DNA of 64,000 nt from NCBI GenBank assembly GCA_019055375.1, contig JAHQIW010004446.1, positions 207,389 through 271,388 of the forward strand, written 5' to 3'. Each line of letters starts with the position of its first letter. Position 1 is the stretch's first letter. The stretch is from Parelaphostrongylus tenuis (lineage: Eukaryota; Nematoda; Chromadorea; Rhabditida; Metastrongylidae). Below the pieces are notes generated by a model. It did not search any database and was not told where the DNA came from. It worked only from the letters and a program-made list of their open reading frames with translations. The position numbers and the translations under genes were made by a program. Below are positions 1 to 11,000 of the stretch, one piece after another.

Positions 1-147
1 AGTAGAAGTAAGGAAAACTGTAACTAAATCGGCGAAGAATGTTTATGCCTACTTTTTGTTTTGTTGATAATTTACGTATAATTACTATCTCCTTGGAAAA
101 TGATGTTGTAAACATCTGTTAATACTGACTATTTAATTTGTTTTCAG

Positions 148-192
148 AAGCTGATAAAGCCTTACAATTTGAAGGAGATTTTGCCAACATAA
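148..192 (+). CDS. Possible terminal exon of a gene to the left
   Basis: A near-perfect nematode acceptor (TTGTTTTCAG) precedes the short reading KLIKPYNLKEILPT and a TAA. It could be the last exon of a plus-strand gene whose other exons lie outside the window. The evidence is only the acceptor and a short open frame, so chance is a serious alternative. Confidence 0.2.
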   Translation, partial: KLIKPYNLKEILPT

Positions 193-584
193 ATCGACAC
201 TATTACACAGAAGTTATCATCTTGAAAATCACATGGGATTTTCAAGAAATACATTCCTCACCCTTCCCCTCTTTACTTTCCACCATTCTCCCGATGACTC
301 GCGCCCAGTCGTCCAACAAACAACAGCTAATCTATCAAAACAGTCAGTTTCTTTTTCGGTGTTTCTCATGAGACAAGCGTCACATTTGCTTGAATTTCAG
401 CAGAAGGTTGTTTTTTGCTCGCATTCAACCACATTGCACTTGTAGGAGAACACAATATAGAATTTCTTGTGTTCACAATCTATGTGCACTTAATGATAAA
501 GGTGATAAGGTGATGATCACGTTAGAGTCAGTTGCAATGAAAACAACATTTTTAGGTTTATGATAACCATGACAGTACATCTGA
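193..584. other. No recognised content
   Basis: AT-rich sequence with two short overlapping open frames that have no protein-like pattern. It could be 3' untranslated sequence if the exon at 148-192 is real. Confidence 0.5.
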
Positions 585-772
585 GAGAACTGAGTGGTGA
601 GCAAAAATGCGACCTCAGGCGTGAGTCGAACCCGCGTTTCATCCATATCGGAAAGAATGGGTGGTGGCGCAAATGTGCCTCGGTGGTGTAGTGGTAGCAC
701 GCGTCCCCGGTATGGATGGAGTGCGAGTTTGATTCCCGCCTAAGGTCGTGTTTTTGTTCACCACTCGATTGT
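585..772. repeat. SINE A foldback (tRNA-derived SINE, inverted halves)
   Basis: The left arm (585-651) and right arm (705-772) are inverted copies of the same unit: GTGGTGAGCAAAAATGCGACCT on the left matches the complement of the right end. The segment from 676 reads CGGTGGTGTAGTGGTAGCAC, like the A-box half of a tRNA, and GAGTTTGATTCCCGCC resembles a B box. Both point to a tRNA-derived SINE. Confidence 0.65.
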
Positions 773-965
773 CTTAGGTGTACAGGAAACATTGTACCAT
801 TGCGAAAATGCAGTAAAACATTAAAAACCACGAAAATCTTGAACAGTGTTTCTTCGCACTGTTTTAAGTGAAAGTCAGACCATAAAACACCTTTGGACAA
901 AGCTTTGCACTTTTTTCTGCTTTTCATAAGTGTCTACTATTGTCACGGTTGCACTAGGCGGAAAA

Positions 966-995
966 TTAGCGCGAAATATTGGGTTGGCAAAAAAC
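966..995 (+). mobile_element. Isolated mariner-type terminal repeat
   Basis: TTGGGTTGGCAAAAAACTTTGCGG matches the general form of mariner terminal inverted repeats (GGTTGGCAAAAA). I found no matching right end or transposase frame nearby, so only one end is claimed. The rest of 773-1500 holds nothing else I recognise. Confidence 0.4.
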
Positions 996-1509
996 TTTGC
1001 GGGCTTTCTCATTTTTGCTAATTGTTTTTCATGAATTTAAGCAATTGTTTTTACTATCGTTTAGAGCAGCTTCTTGTGGTTAATTTGATGCATAAAACTT
1101 ATACATTTGTTTTGAGATAATATTTTTCCAAGAACGAAAACAATCGTTCGTGCTACACGAGTATCATTTAAGTTCAAGTGCTGCTGAGACTTTCCACTGG
1201 ATTGACGAGGCCTGTGGCGACGAAAGGACATTAGTTTTACCGCTGCCGAGTCATAAAATTGCCGCAAAATGAGAGATAGTGATTAGGGCTGAAAGGAAAT
1301 GCTTTATTTTATCATCTCTTGTTTCTTTTTCTTGAAAAACGGGATGAGCTTGCTCAGAATTGAAAGAATTCTTGAAAATTTCGCGCTAACTCAATAGTAT
1401 TATGTCCCATAATCTCTTTTGCATCAAGACACTTTTGGCCATTCATTTGTTATTACTTGGGAAAAACAAATAACCAACAATACGATCACCATCATGGTCA
1501 ATAATATGA

Positions 1510-1800
1510 TTCCTAATGATGTAGAGCGATGTGCAGAACTTCTGTGTCTGGCGGGACTCAAATCGCATTTTACCCTATCCGGTGGCGCGTGCTCTATCCC
1601 ACTACTACCGACACCTTTTTTTAGACCTCTTTCTTTCTACACTACATCACATCTCTCTGTCAGAAACCAGCCAACGGCTTGGCCTAGGTATTCGTAATCG
1701 ATATTGAACCCACTCAAGCCGGCAGATGTTGGGTATTGGGTGATCAAGTAGAATTCTTGTTATCGAACAGCTTCAAGCGGTGGTATAATCTTATAGATAT
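1510..1800 (-). repeat. SINE A copy, minus strand
   Basis: Begins GATGTAGAGCGATGTGCAGAA, followed by the B-box complement GGGACTCAAATCGCATTTTACC and GGCGCGTGC, then a body with TTGAACCC and TGATCAA. This order recurs in all SINE A copies. It sits directly next to another copy in the same orientation. Confidence 0.65.
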
Positions 1801-2100
1801 GCCCAATGATGCAGAGTGATGTGCAGAACTTTGTGCCAGGCGTACTCAAACTCGCATTTCATCCTAACAAGAGGCGCGTGCCCTATCCCTTTGCATTACC
1901 GCGGCTGCTTGACTATCGTTCTTTCTATGCCACAACGCACCTACCTGTCACCAAACGAGCTCCAACGATTTATTTAGTACTCGATATCGACACTGAAGTC
2001 GGCCACGCTAGTAGATGCTGGGCATTGAATGATCAAACAAAATTCCTTTTACATAACCGCTTTCAATGGTGTTACGATGTTACAGGTATACTCAATGGTG
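1801..2100 (-). repeat. SINE A copy, minus strand, tandem with the previous one
   Basis: It repeats the unit: GATGCAGAGTGATGTGCAGAA, CTCAAACTCGCATTTCATCC, GGCGCGTGCC, CACAACGCACC, GGGCATTGAATGATCAA. The roughly 300-bp spacing gives the full length of the SINE. Confidence 0.65.
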
Positions 2101-2235
2101 TAGAGTGATGTGGAAAACTTTTCGTCCACTGGGACTCGAACCCGCATTTCGCCTCGATTTCGTCTTGCTTGACGCAAAAGTTTTGCGTATTACATCATTG
2201 AGCATATATTTAACATCATACCATCGCAAAAGCGG
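2101..2235. repeat. Partial SINE A with an inverted tail
   Basis: GTAGAGTGATGTGGAAAACTT and GGGACTCGAACCCGCATTTC start a third unit, which breaks off and is followed by an inverted tail (GCAAAAGTTTTGCG, TACATCATTGAG). Confidence 0.5.
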
Positions 2236-2239
2236 GTAA

Positions 2240-2990
2240 ATAATAATAATTTTGTTCGAAATCACTTGCCCTGCAAAGATTGAATATGTTCTTCTTAAAA
2301 GATATGAGGCTTGTGTTCAAATTCTCCAGCAGATGCTGCATCAGGGAGCGGGTGAGATGATAATTTGATGGAACGTTATCACGATTATACGGTGGACGTG
2401 GTGCTGTGGTTCAGCGCAGTTTCTTAAAAATGTGGCAAATCGACATTGTAATACAGATAGAGCTTTATTCTCGCACTACTGCGGCCAACTTCCGGAGTTA
2501 TTCCAGTGGGCGTAGGCGCCGATCATCTGGTTGTTCTAGTAGTTCCCAAAGCATCATGGCTTAGCAAATTAGGAAACCGAGAACATAGTTTTCCGAGCAT
2601 GGAACTTGGGCCCTAGTTGAGCACGCGGGTCGTCGCCGATGGGCATCTTTGGGCGCGCGTGTTGTTCTCCTAGTAGATCTAGGACTCATTTCCAGTAATG
2701 ATGGACTTGAGAAAGTCCTTTGCGCGGTGGTAGCAGAAGACTTCACCCGAGTAACATGGTCGTGGTCGGTTAGTTCACGACGTGTCCACAGAGACATCAC
2801 TTTGTGGCAGCCCATTTGATTCAGATGACAAGCCAGGTGGCACGGCCATATCCAAGTGCTACTGGAACATTCTCCAACATATCACATTTTTTTGGCAACA
2901 GCTTATTTTGGGAGAGAAAAAATTGAATAAGACAAGAATGCGAAAAAATATGGGCCGACCCGGTGTTAAAGATAGGCAGTTTTGCTAAGA
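2240..2990 (-). mobile_element. Decayed mariner transposase (family 4), minus strand
   Basis: Read on the minus strand, with frameshifts, the segment around 2600-2760 gives a shifted version of ITGDESW followed by YYENNTRAPK, the region around the first catalytic aspartate of mariner DD34D transposases. The flanks match relics at 12870-13320 and 16935-17725 (for example GAACATTCTCCAACATA). It has many stops and is non-functional. Confidence 0.55.
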
Positions 2991-3643
2991 GGGACACAAT
3001 TTACAAACTGCTCTTCTTGAAGGATTTTATTTTTTTCAACTCAATAAAAGATGTGCTTCGGGTTAGCCGGGAAATATGAGAGACGTTCTCAGAAGCGTGT
3101 GCACTTTCTTCTTATTACTCTCAAACCAAACTAAAGGCTGTTTCTTCGTGGGAAATTGTGAATCACGGTAGGTTCATCACCTGACACGGGTGTTTACAAC
3201 TGACGATTTTTTCACTTCCAGCGTCAGTGCAGACTGTGTAACGAAATCTTCCTACATTACCTTGTCAAAGGCACCAAATAAAAATCGTCACACCAAAATT
3301 GCCTTGTCCTTAGTGCTTTGTTTCTGTCCTTTGTAGTGTCGTCAGAACAAAATTGCTCACATTACTCCACTGAAAGCAATGAATGGAGTGTTTTTTCGTG
3401 CCTTGTGCACAACTCGAGTGCACGAATAGAGCTCAGTTATTCAAGCTGCTCTATCAACAACGAGGGTGAAACTAAAATATGTGACTATACTGAAGGTAAA
3501 CAGCTTCATGAGAGATCTAGGGTGCCAAATAATCATAGCAATTTTTCATCAAACGGTGTTCTCGAATCGATGACATGTAAGCTTCTATAGCCTTCATTAC
3601 ACTTTATTAAAAGGCATTATAATATCCATAAACACAAATTCTA
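2991..3643. other. No recognised content
   Basis: It includes a plus-strand open frame of 90 codons (3318-3590) with no family I know. No convincing splice-site pairs or repeats were seen. Confidence 0.45.
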
Positions 3644-4243
3644 GGTTGTAGAAAAAGTTCCTCAACACCCGCTGAAAAATTAAAATTTGTACATAAATTC
3701 AATTGGAAATAATAATAATTATTCTTCAAAATAGAATCATCATTATTCACGATCTTTTGGCCACAATGTGCAAGCTTCCGGATGTGCTCGAATGCGGCCA
3801 TTCCTTGGTCATTGAATCAAGAACTCCTGGCATCCCTCCTCAACTTGAACAAATGTCTCGAATCGCCGTTCATGCAGGAAATGTTCCATTGAGCGGAAAT
3901 TGCACCTAATCCGACGGCGTAGCATCTGCACTGTGCTGAGTGTGAAAAAACATGTCAGGAGTTTTTGATTGAAAGCCTGTGAAAAGGCGATTTCGAACAG
4001 AACCGGACTCCTTCCAATCTGTCAAACTTTTCCTTAGTCTTCTTTGAGGTGTGAGGTTCAGTATCGTTATGTTGAAACAACACGCGCTTTCGACGAATCA
4101 ATGTAGGGTACTTTTCTTTTAGAGCATCGTTTCTTATGAAAATATTTCTGAAGTAACTTCATGGATTAACAGCAACCGACACTGGGTGAAATAAACATAA
4201 AATTTCGATTTTCAGCTGGGTGTGAGAAATTTTTTCCTCAACC
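3644..4243 (-). mobile_element. Internally deleted mariner (family 2), minus strand, flanked by TA
   Basis: Terminal repeats face each other: GGTTGTAGAAAAAGTTCCTC on the left, and on the right the complement of GGTTGAGGAAAAAATTTCTC, each preceded by the TA target duplication. Inside, the minus strand encodes RRKRVLFQHNDTEPHTSKKT (4100-4040), corresponding to the HDNARPH catalytic block, then FRSMEHFLHERRF and HIRKLAH. The N-terminal half is missing and stops interrupt the frame. Confidence 0.82.
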
Positions 4244-4924
4244 TAGTACAATATAAAAATGACGAGCTCGTCAGTACAATATCATGAAATAGACCATATG
4301 TGGAATGCATGAACTGGCAGTATTTCCGTCGTCAACCCGCCGCCAATGTGATTGCTATGGGATATTCATCGTCAAAACCGAATACTTTTCAAACCGGATA
4401 CTTGACATTATTGTAGATCCCGCTTTTACAATTTCGAAAGAACCTAGCCATCAAAGATAGTCTTACAGTGAGCTGTAACGGAACTTCGATCCGGAGTTTG
4501 TGAATCCACTATAAATCACTGCAGTATGAGATGATAACAACAACTTTACTCATGGAGTGCTGTCGAGCTTTTTGGATAGCAAGATGAAAGTTTCAAGGAA
4601 CTCGACTATGAAATTCGTTAGGCACAAGATTACTCATAATATCTCAAAACCAAAAATGGTCTGTCGATATGAACAATCAGCAAGATATCAAGTTGCTCAC
4701 TGTACCGGTCGGCCAGCAATTTCATATTTTTCTTCAAAAACACTTCAACGAACAACGCTAAATGACAAATCCGACAACTATGTAACTCAATCGAGATTGT
4801 AATCAAAGTGTTATTGCGATGTTTCTGTTTGTGAAGAGCCAGATTATAACAGAACATTTCAGATTTTCTTCAGTGACTTGAAGTGTCTTTTAAGGCATCG
4901 GTTTTCGCAGGTTGCTATACAGTC
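4244..4924. other. 3' flank of the GPCR gene
   Basis: AT-rich sequence directly downstream of the proposed receptor stop codon. I saw no clear AATAAA on the minus strand, so the polyadenylation site is not placed. Confidence 0.5.
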
Positions 4925-5074
4925 CTAGCAAATGGCGATAGCACTATGACGTTTCATACGGTTATCGGAGAGCAGAGGTGAACTCGCTTCATTTTTTTCG
5001 TGAACCGTAAGCAACAGTGAAATCCATGGATTTTCCAGATGTTCGTTCCGTAGCTGTAGATGTTCCTCGAATTT
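4925..5074 (-). CDS. GPCR exon 8 (cytoplasmic C-terminal tail), proposed
   Basis: The acceptor CAATCTATGCAG precedes 49 codons and a TAG in the same phase as exon 7. The tail reads KFEEHLQLRNEHLENPWISL then LLTVHEKNEASSPLLSDNRM, polar and charged as expected for a receptor tail. Phase agreement and the good acceptor support it; the weak upstream donor is the doubt. Confidence 0.55.
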   Translation of the reverse strand, partial: KFEEHLQLRNEHLENPWISLLLTVHEKNEASSPLLSDNRMKRHSAIAIC

Positions 5075-8000
5075 CTGCATAGATTGAAATATGTCAAAGA
5101 AAACAAAGAGACAAGTTTAAATATTTCATAGATATTTATCAAAAAAAAAACGATAAGCAGTTGTGCTCACAAAGAAGAAGGATAAGCTGTTTAGGTTATT
5201 AGAAGTTTTTTTTTAAAGCATCTGTTAGACTGAAAGAAAACAAATGATGGACCTTTTCCTGAGTCTCTTCGCAGAACAACAGCAAAAACTGTTGCCTAAT
5301 TTCCGAACTGGAAAGGAAATGCGCCGGACAACGTATTGCATTCCCGAAAACCGTCAGCACTGATGCGAAATCGGCGGCTAGTAAGTAGAGATCCGGATGC
5401 TGAACATGCAGGAAGTCTGAAAAATGACTGAAAGTGTTTGGATTGCCACCAGCTTAGACTAATATGCCTGGAGAGTTGGTAGTTGAGTAGTAGCAATGCC
5501 GCTCGTTACGAGCACGGTGCTGATTCGACCTCGTCCAGAAAGTAGGGATTTTTCTTGATTTTATGAATTCATGCGCAGTTCACGACATCATAGTCTCTTG
5601 TGGAAATAGACTTTCTCCTTCTTCAAACTCATTTTAGACTATCTAGGTTCACGTGCTATATTGTGTGGGTTTCACTACGTGCACTCTATTGTTGAAAACT
5701 TTGTGAAAAATAATGAGTGGTTTTTGCTCAGAATATACCAGAAAGCTTCCAATATTCAGATGATCATCAACAACACATGGGTCAGTCTTAATGGAAATGA
5801 CTATTTGTTGATTTGTACACTAAGAATTTTATGAAGGGAATTGTTTCTAGATGTGGCTGATTGCACCCAACGAATGTTTCGCAAAAGTGGAAAGAAAACG
5901 CCTTTTAACTTGAGTGAAAGAGTATTCTTAGGAAGGAGGAGTCGTTAGATAAAGTCCTTCTAAGCAACATGCCTTGCCGGTTTATCTTGGAACATCAATG
6001 TAAAGTGGTGCCTCACTAGATGTTGCTCTATCCTGTTACACTTTTATCCGATAACCTATGGGTGATCAATAACATCCTTAAGCTCATAAGATCGGAATCA
6101 ATCATGACGTCGTATTTAGACCAGTATTCATCTTGCTGGAATCATTGTTTCATTGCTTGGCTCACAGAATGGGAAAAGGATATAAAGCGAACTAAAGGGG
6201 CTAAGGAAAAAGGTTTTAAAAGGTCGAAAATTTCGTCAGTACGTACACTATGATGTACATACGGCACATCAAGGACTGAAGCTGAGGAGTAACAAAAGAT
6301 GAACTTTGGACAAAATGCTTTTATGCCTTCGTTTCAAGTGTTTTCTCTAGACCACGATTGAATTTTTTAGTACGCCTGATAAGCATTTTCTTGAGCCACA
6401 ATGTGTTTGGTAATCGCACATGCATTAATAATGCAAAACTCAAACCTATCTACTTATATATTATTCACATGATCCAGCAGCACTTATTCTGATCATCGCC
6501 TCACTTCTGCCATTCGACTCTTTTCTCGTATCCATCACCAGCGACTGCCTCAGCAGCATTCAAATCTCGAATGTTAATTGGGTTACTGCTTGGAGAATTT
6601 GCCTATCCGGTAAGTTACTTCGAATGAAGGATCATAAATTTTCCCTAAAATGTGCGCTTCAACGACAACCGATAGTTGAGAGCCGTTACCGATTGGATTC
6701 CTCGGAATATCAACTAATCTACAGGAAGACCACCCGATGGTCCGCATTCTCCACGAAAACGCAAGAAGAAATATATGACGCTCAACGAATACCTAGAGTG
6801 AAGAGGACCCACTGGGCTGCTCTTGCACGCAATAGGGAAAAATGGAAGTGTTACTGGTGCCCGCTCAAGTCACTCGACTATCAACGGGACGACAGGTGAT
6901 ATTAGTGATATTGGGGAAGCTAATCTAGGACATCTCCAAACATCTTCACAGGTATTCGTTATTCCTTATGAAACACAAAAACCTCTTCTCAGAAGTATTG
7001 CGCTACTTCGCCGACCAATGAGGAAGATGAGGAGACTTGGTTGACCTTGGGCGAGGTCAAACCAACGACTTTGTGTACATTTTTATTTTGATTTTTTTAC
7101 AGCACGCGTCATCACAACTCACTTTTCACTAATAATTTTCAGCACTGTTAGCGTCCCATTTGCTCCCCTGCATTCACCCTCAACAAAAGTCTTCGATTAA
7201 TTCATCTGTTGCTTCGGCTGCTTCTTGAGTGTGCGACTTTTTTATGAATGGCGTAAAATGTTGGTCTAGACGTTTATTCTTGCAGTCTTAGAGGTATCGA
7301 GTTGAGGTGTACCCTAAGGCGTTCATTGATTGATTGCAAAAAAGCGTCGAAAAGTTGGTCGAACCACCGCCTCATTTATCGCCCTCTTTTCTGATTCACT
7401 GCATCACTAACCACTACATTACCCCAGCCCTTGAGAGCTTCCTTGCACCTAAACTCTAGATACCATGTTTACCACGACCCGAACAAACTTCATATAACTG
7501 TACACAACCAAGGTTTGTAATTTAAAGAGATTTCGCGCAGTTTTGCAAATTTTTTCTTCGTAGACGATATCACTAAAGTTACGAGATTTTGAACCGTTTT
7601 TCCTAAAGAAAATTAATATCACATTAAAAAATACAAGGGAGTTGAAGATGGAGGGGTGGTTACTGATGCTTTCTACCATGAAGCAAGTGCTTACTTGATC
7701 CCCTTTCAAACTCTCCTGCTATGCAAGTGGACGCCTTGGCTAGTCAATTTTTGAGATTGAAAAAGGCAGTCGATTCGACCAACAGTTTACGACTCATAAA
7801 AAAGCGAAATCTTCAAGCACCAGCCAACATCACGCGTAATGCTCGTTGACCTTATGAGCGATGAATGCGAGGAAGCCAATCAAATGTAAGGAGTGCTGAG
7901 ATCTGCAAAATAAATCTTATGACAAATGTTACGCGGACTCGTAGAAGAAGAAGTCATAGAAATTTTGTGAATGCATATCACGTGTGTAACAAAGATGTTG

Positions 8001-11000
8001 CAGTTAGCCTATCCCAAATAAAATTAATTTCACGAACTGTCATCGGAAGAAGGAGCAACACCTTGAGAGTAGGCTGTTGGTGCATAATTTCACTGTCATG
8101 TTCCGAGACTGTCTTTTATTAGGTGTACAGATTTGACTCCGACGCTTTTTTCTTTGTTATAATAATAGTTAAATAAACACGTGTGATTTTATTATTCAAA
8201 GTGTGTTAAAAAACACTATTTATTTATACATTTCCTTCGAGTGCTTTATTAAGACCACACTCAAATTTCAATAGATCCTTTCATTATTATTTGAGCCAAC
8301 ATGTCATGTGGTCTGGTAAGGGCTCTTGTACAGCCCGAGACACGTGTTTCGTCCTTACAGACTCATCAGCCGGGCAGAACCCGTCGTCTGTTGATCTTTT
8401 TATAGTCAGTTCTCTCGGGAGCGTTACACTCCTTATAGAGAGTTGTCGACGACGTACGTTTTACACTCTATGTCAGGCGAAATTTTCACCTATCACAGAG
8501 TGTTTTCGCACTCGATTGCTAGCTGGCTGGTATTTTTATCCTATTATACCTTTTCTTTGAGTGCTTTATTAAGACCACGCTCAAATTTCAATAGATCCTT
8601 TCATTATTATCCTCTATAAGGAGTGTAACGCTCCCGAGAGAACTGACTATAAAAAGATCGACAGACGACGGGTTCTGCCCGGCTGATGAGTCTGCGAGGA
8701 AGGAACACGTGTCTCGGGCTGTACAAGAGCCCTTACCAGACCACATGACATGTTGGCTCAAATAATAATGAAAGGAACTATTTTTTTAGTTATACCTCTT
8801 ATTCCAACTCTTTTATTAAGAATCTTTTATTAAGAACACGCTTAAATTTCAATATAGTCCATATTTATCATTTGAGCCACCATGTCATGTGATCTGTTAA
8901 AGGGCTCTTGTACATTCCGATACACGTATTTCGACCTTGCAACTTCCTCAGTCGGGCAGGCCTTTCTTCTAGCCCTTTTAGTCAAAAAGCCCATTTGCGG
9001 GAGTTTTACTTCGCATATTCATTAACCAAAATGAATGTATTTGCTCACAATTTTGGTATCGTTCCATTGCGCTGTTTCCTGTAGACGTTTGATTAACAAT
9101 TTGCCTATACTTGCTTTAAGATGAAAAAGTGTCGTGAGAACAAATTAGCTTGCTTCTCATGAAGAAATAGCGCTTCGGTGGAAAAGCAGTGAAGCGGTGC
9201 ACAGATTTAATGGAGCTTGGAGTGGCTGCCTCCTAGTGCAAATACGGCACTTTCGCATACCAAAACGTTTGCAAAAAAATGCACAATTCAACGATATTAA
9301 GGTCATGCAATTTTATTACAGAAACCATATCAAAAAAGCAAAACGGCATGAACTTTGCAATCCTGCTGCATAATAAGACTTGCCTTCATGTTGCGAAACC
9401 GGTCGAAGACGTCATAAAAGAGTTGAAGTGGGAGGTTTTCGGAGGTATTACCTTGCCCACCTTACTCTTTTGGTATTGCACCGTTAGACTACCACTTCAA
9501 ATTATCGAATTCAATTTAAACATTAGCAAACTTATAGGAAAAATTGCCTTTTTTCAGGTACAAAAGTCGTCATTTTTAAAATCCTCTAGAAACCATCATA
9601 TAAAATTTTTTGTGCGTAAAAAACATATGAATAAATGACGTTTTTTAACGAACTTCAAAACAGAGGAAAGAATCTGAATACTTTTGATTTTACTATTATT
9701 ACGGGGAAAGAAGGACGGCGGAGTCATATTAGTACACCTAAAATATTTCTCGAGCATTTTTGTCATGTAATGGAAAGATGGACACATTTTTGTCATCTCC
9801 AAGAGTAAATATAGGTGATAACAACAGTGCAATTGGTTTCTGAAAAGGTCTTCCTCGAGCGCTATGCAGCCAAAAGAAAATTACCTTTCACCTCCGGCGC
9901 ACATTATCGCATGTCTCCTCAAACCGCGGTGAGCGCGGCAATCTGATACTCGCGGAAAGGAAGCGATTTAAGTTACTTCATTGAAAGTTTGTTCTTCATT
10001 AGTAGTTAGTAGAAAATTTTCAACTTTCCCGTATTAGAACTGTAAAAGAAACCTTGATCTATTGTCTTATGGTTATGAGCTTTTCATTTTTTCTATACTA
10101 TCATACTACTACTAATCATTTTTATTCATCACTAAAAGTAAATAAGGTGGGGTTTTTCAGAATGACTAGACTGCTGATTTTTTACTAGATTTTTGATGTA
10201 TGCGAAATATCAACCGAGTAATCACATATGGCATGATATATGCGTCTAGGCTCTGACGAAGACGTTGCCGCCGAAACGTTACCCATTGAGTTTTGAGGAA
10301 AAGAAAGAAATTATCAATCTCGTGCAAGTTTTGAATAAAGAAAGGACAGTTCGTGAGAAATTTTAAACTTCTTCAATCACGCCAAGGTTTAGAGATAGTT
10401 GGACTTTTGAGTCTATACTAATCTGATTTTTTTTGAAGTGGAGGAAAACCTCAAGATGAATAACAAAAATCGCACACCATATGTGTATTGCGCTGCGTTA
10501 TGATACCGCTCAATCGATATTACAGTCGCTTACACCTAGGCGACGAGAAGTACGCGCCAAGCACGAAACCAATCTTCTTTTCGCTGCAACAACGCTCTAA
10601 CATGGCCTTTTCAGAAATCAAAAACATTTTGAAATTATCGAATCAAGCTATCGGATGATAGTAAACAAGCCGGGAAAAGATCTGTTCAGCGAAAAAACAA
10701 GCCGAGGCTGAATTTTATTTTTGCTACTACGGCCCAGTAGAAAGAAAGGCTTTTCAAGAGACCAATATACCATTGGAAATTGTTAGATTTAAGCTATCGA
10801 GTGACTATTAAAACAGTGAAAAACAGCAGGAATGATCTGGGTGCAAGAAGCTGAATATGGTTGGAAATAACAGGATAAACTCGAGAGATTCTTTCTTTTG
10901 TAATTGTCAGGCATCTCGTCCAGCATGTCAAACAGCATCAAGAAATAAGTTTCTTCATGAAACTCTTACTACGCCTACAGAGAGCCCATTATTCGTAAAC

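Larger units (their letters stand above)
8200..8800. repeat. Hammerhead-bearing foldback element 1
   Basis: Arms of about 165 bp (roughly 8275-8440 and 8612-8782) are near-perfect inverted copies: GGGCTCTTGTACAGCCCGAG on the left recurs inverted on the right. A roughly 55-bp segment ending in TTCAATAGATCC occurs twice in the same orientation (8238-8289 and 8556-8610). Each arm carries a hammerhead ribozyme copy pointing outward. Confidence 0.8.

Noticed and set aside
8291..8560. 89-codon open frame across foldback 1
   Set aside because: It is explained by the hammerhead-bearing inverted repeat and has no protein pattern.
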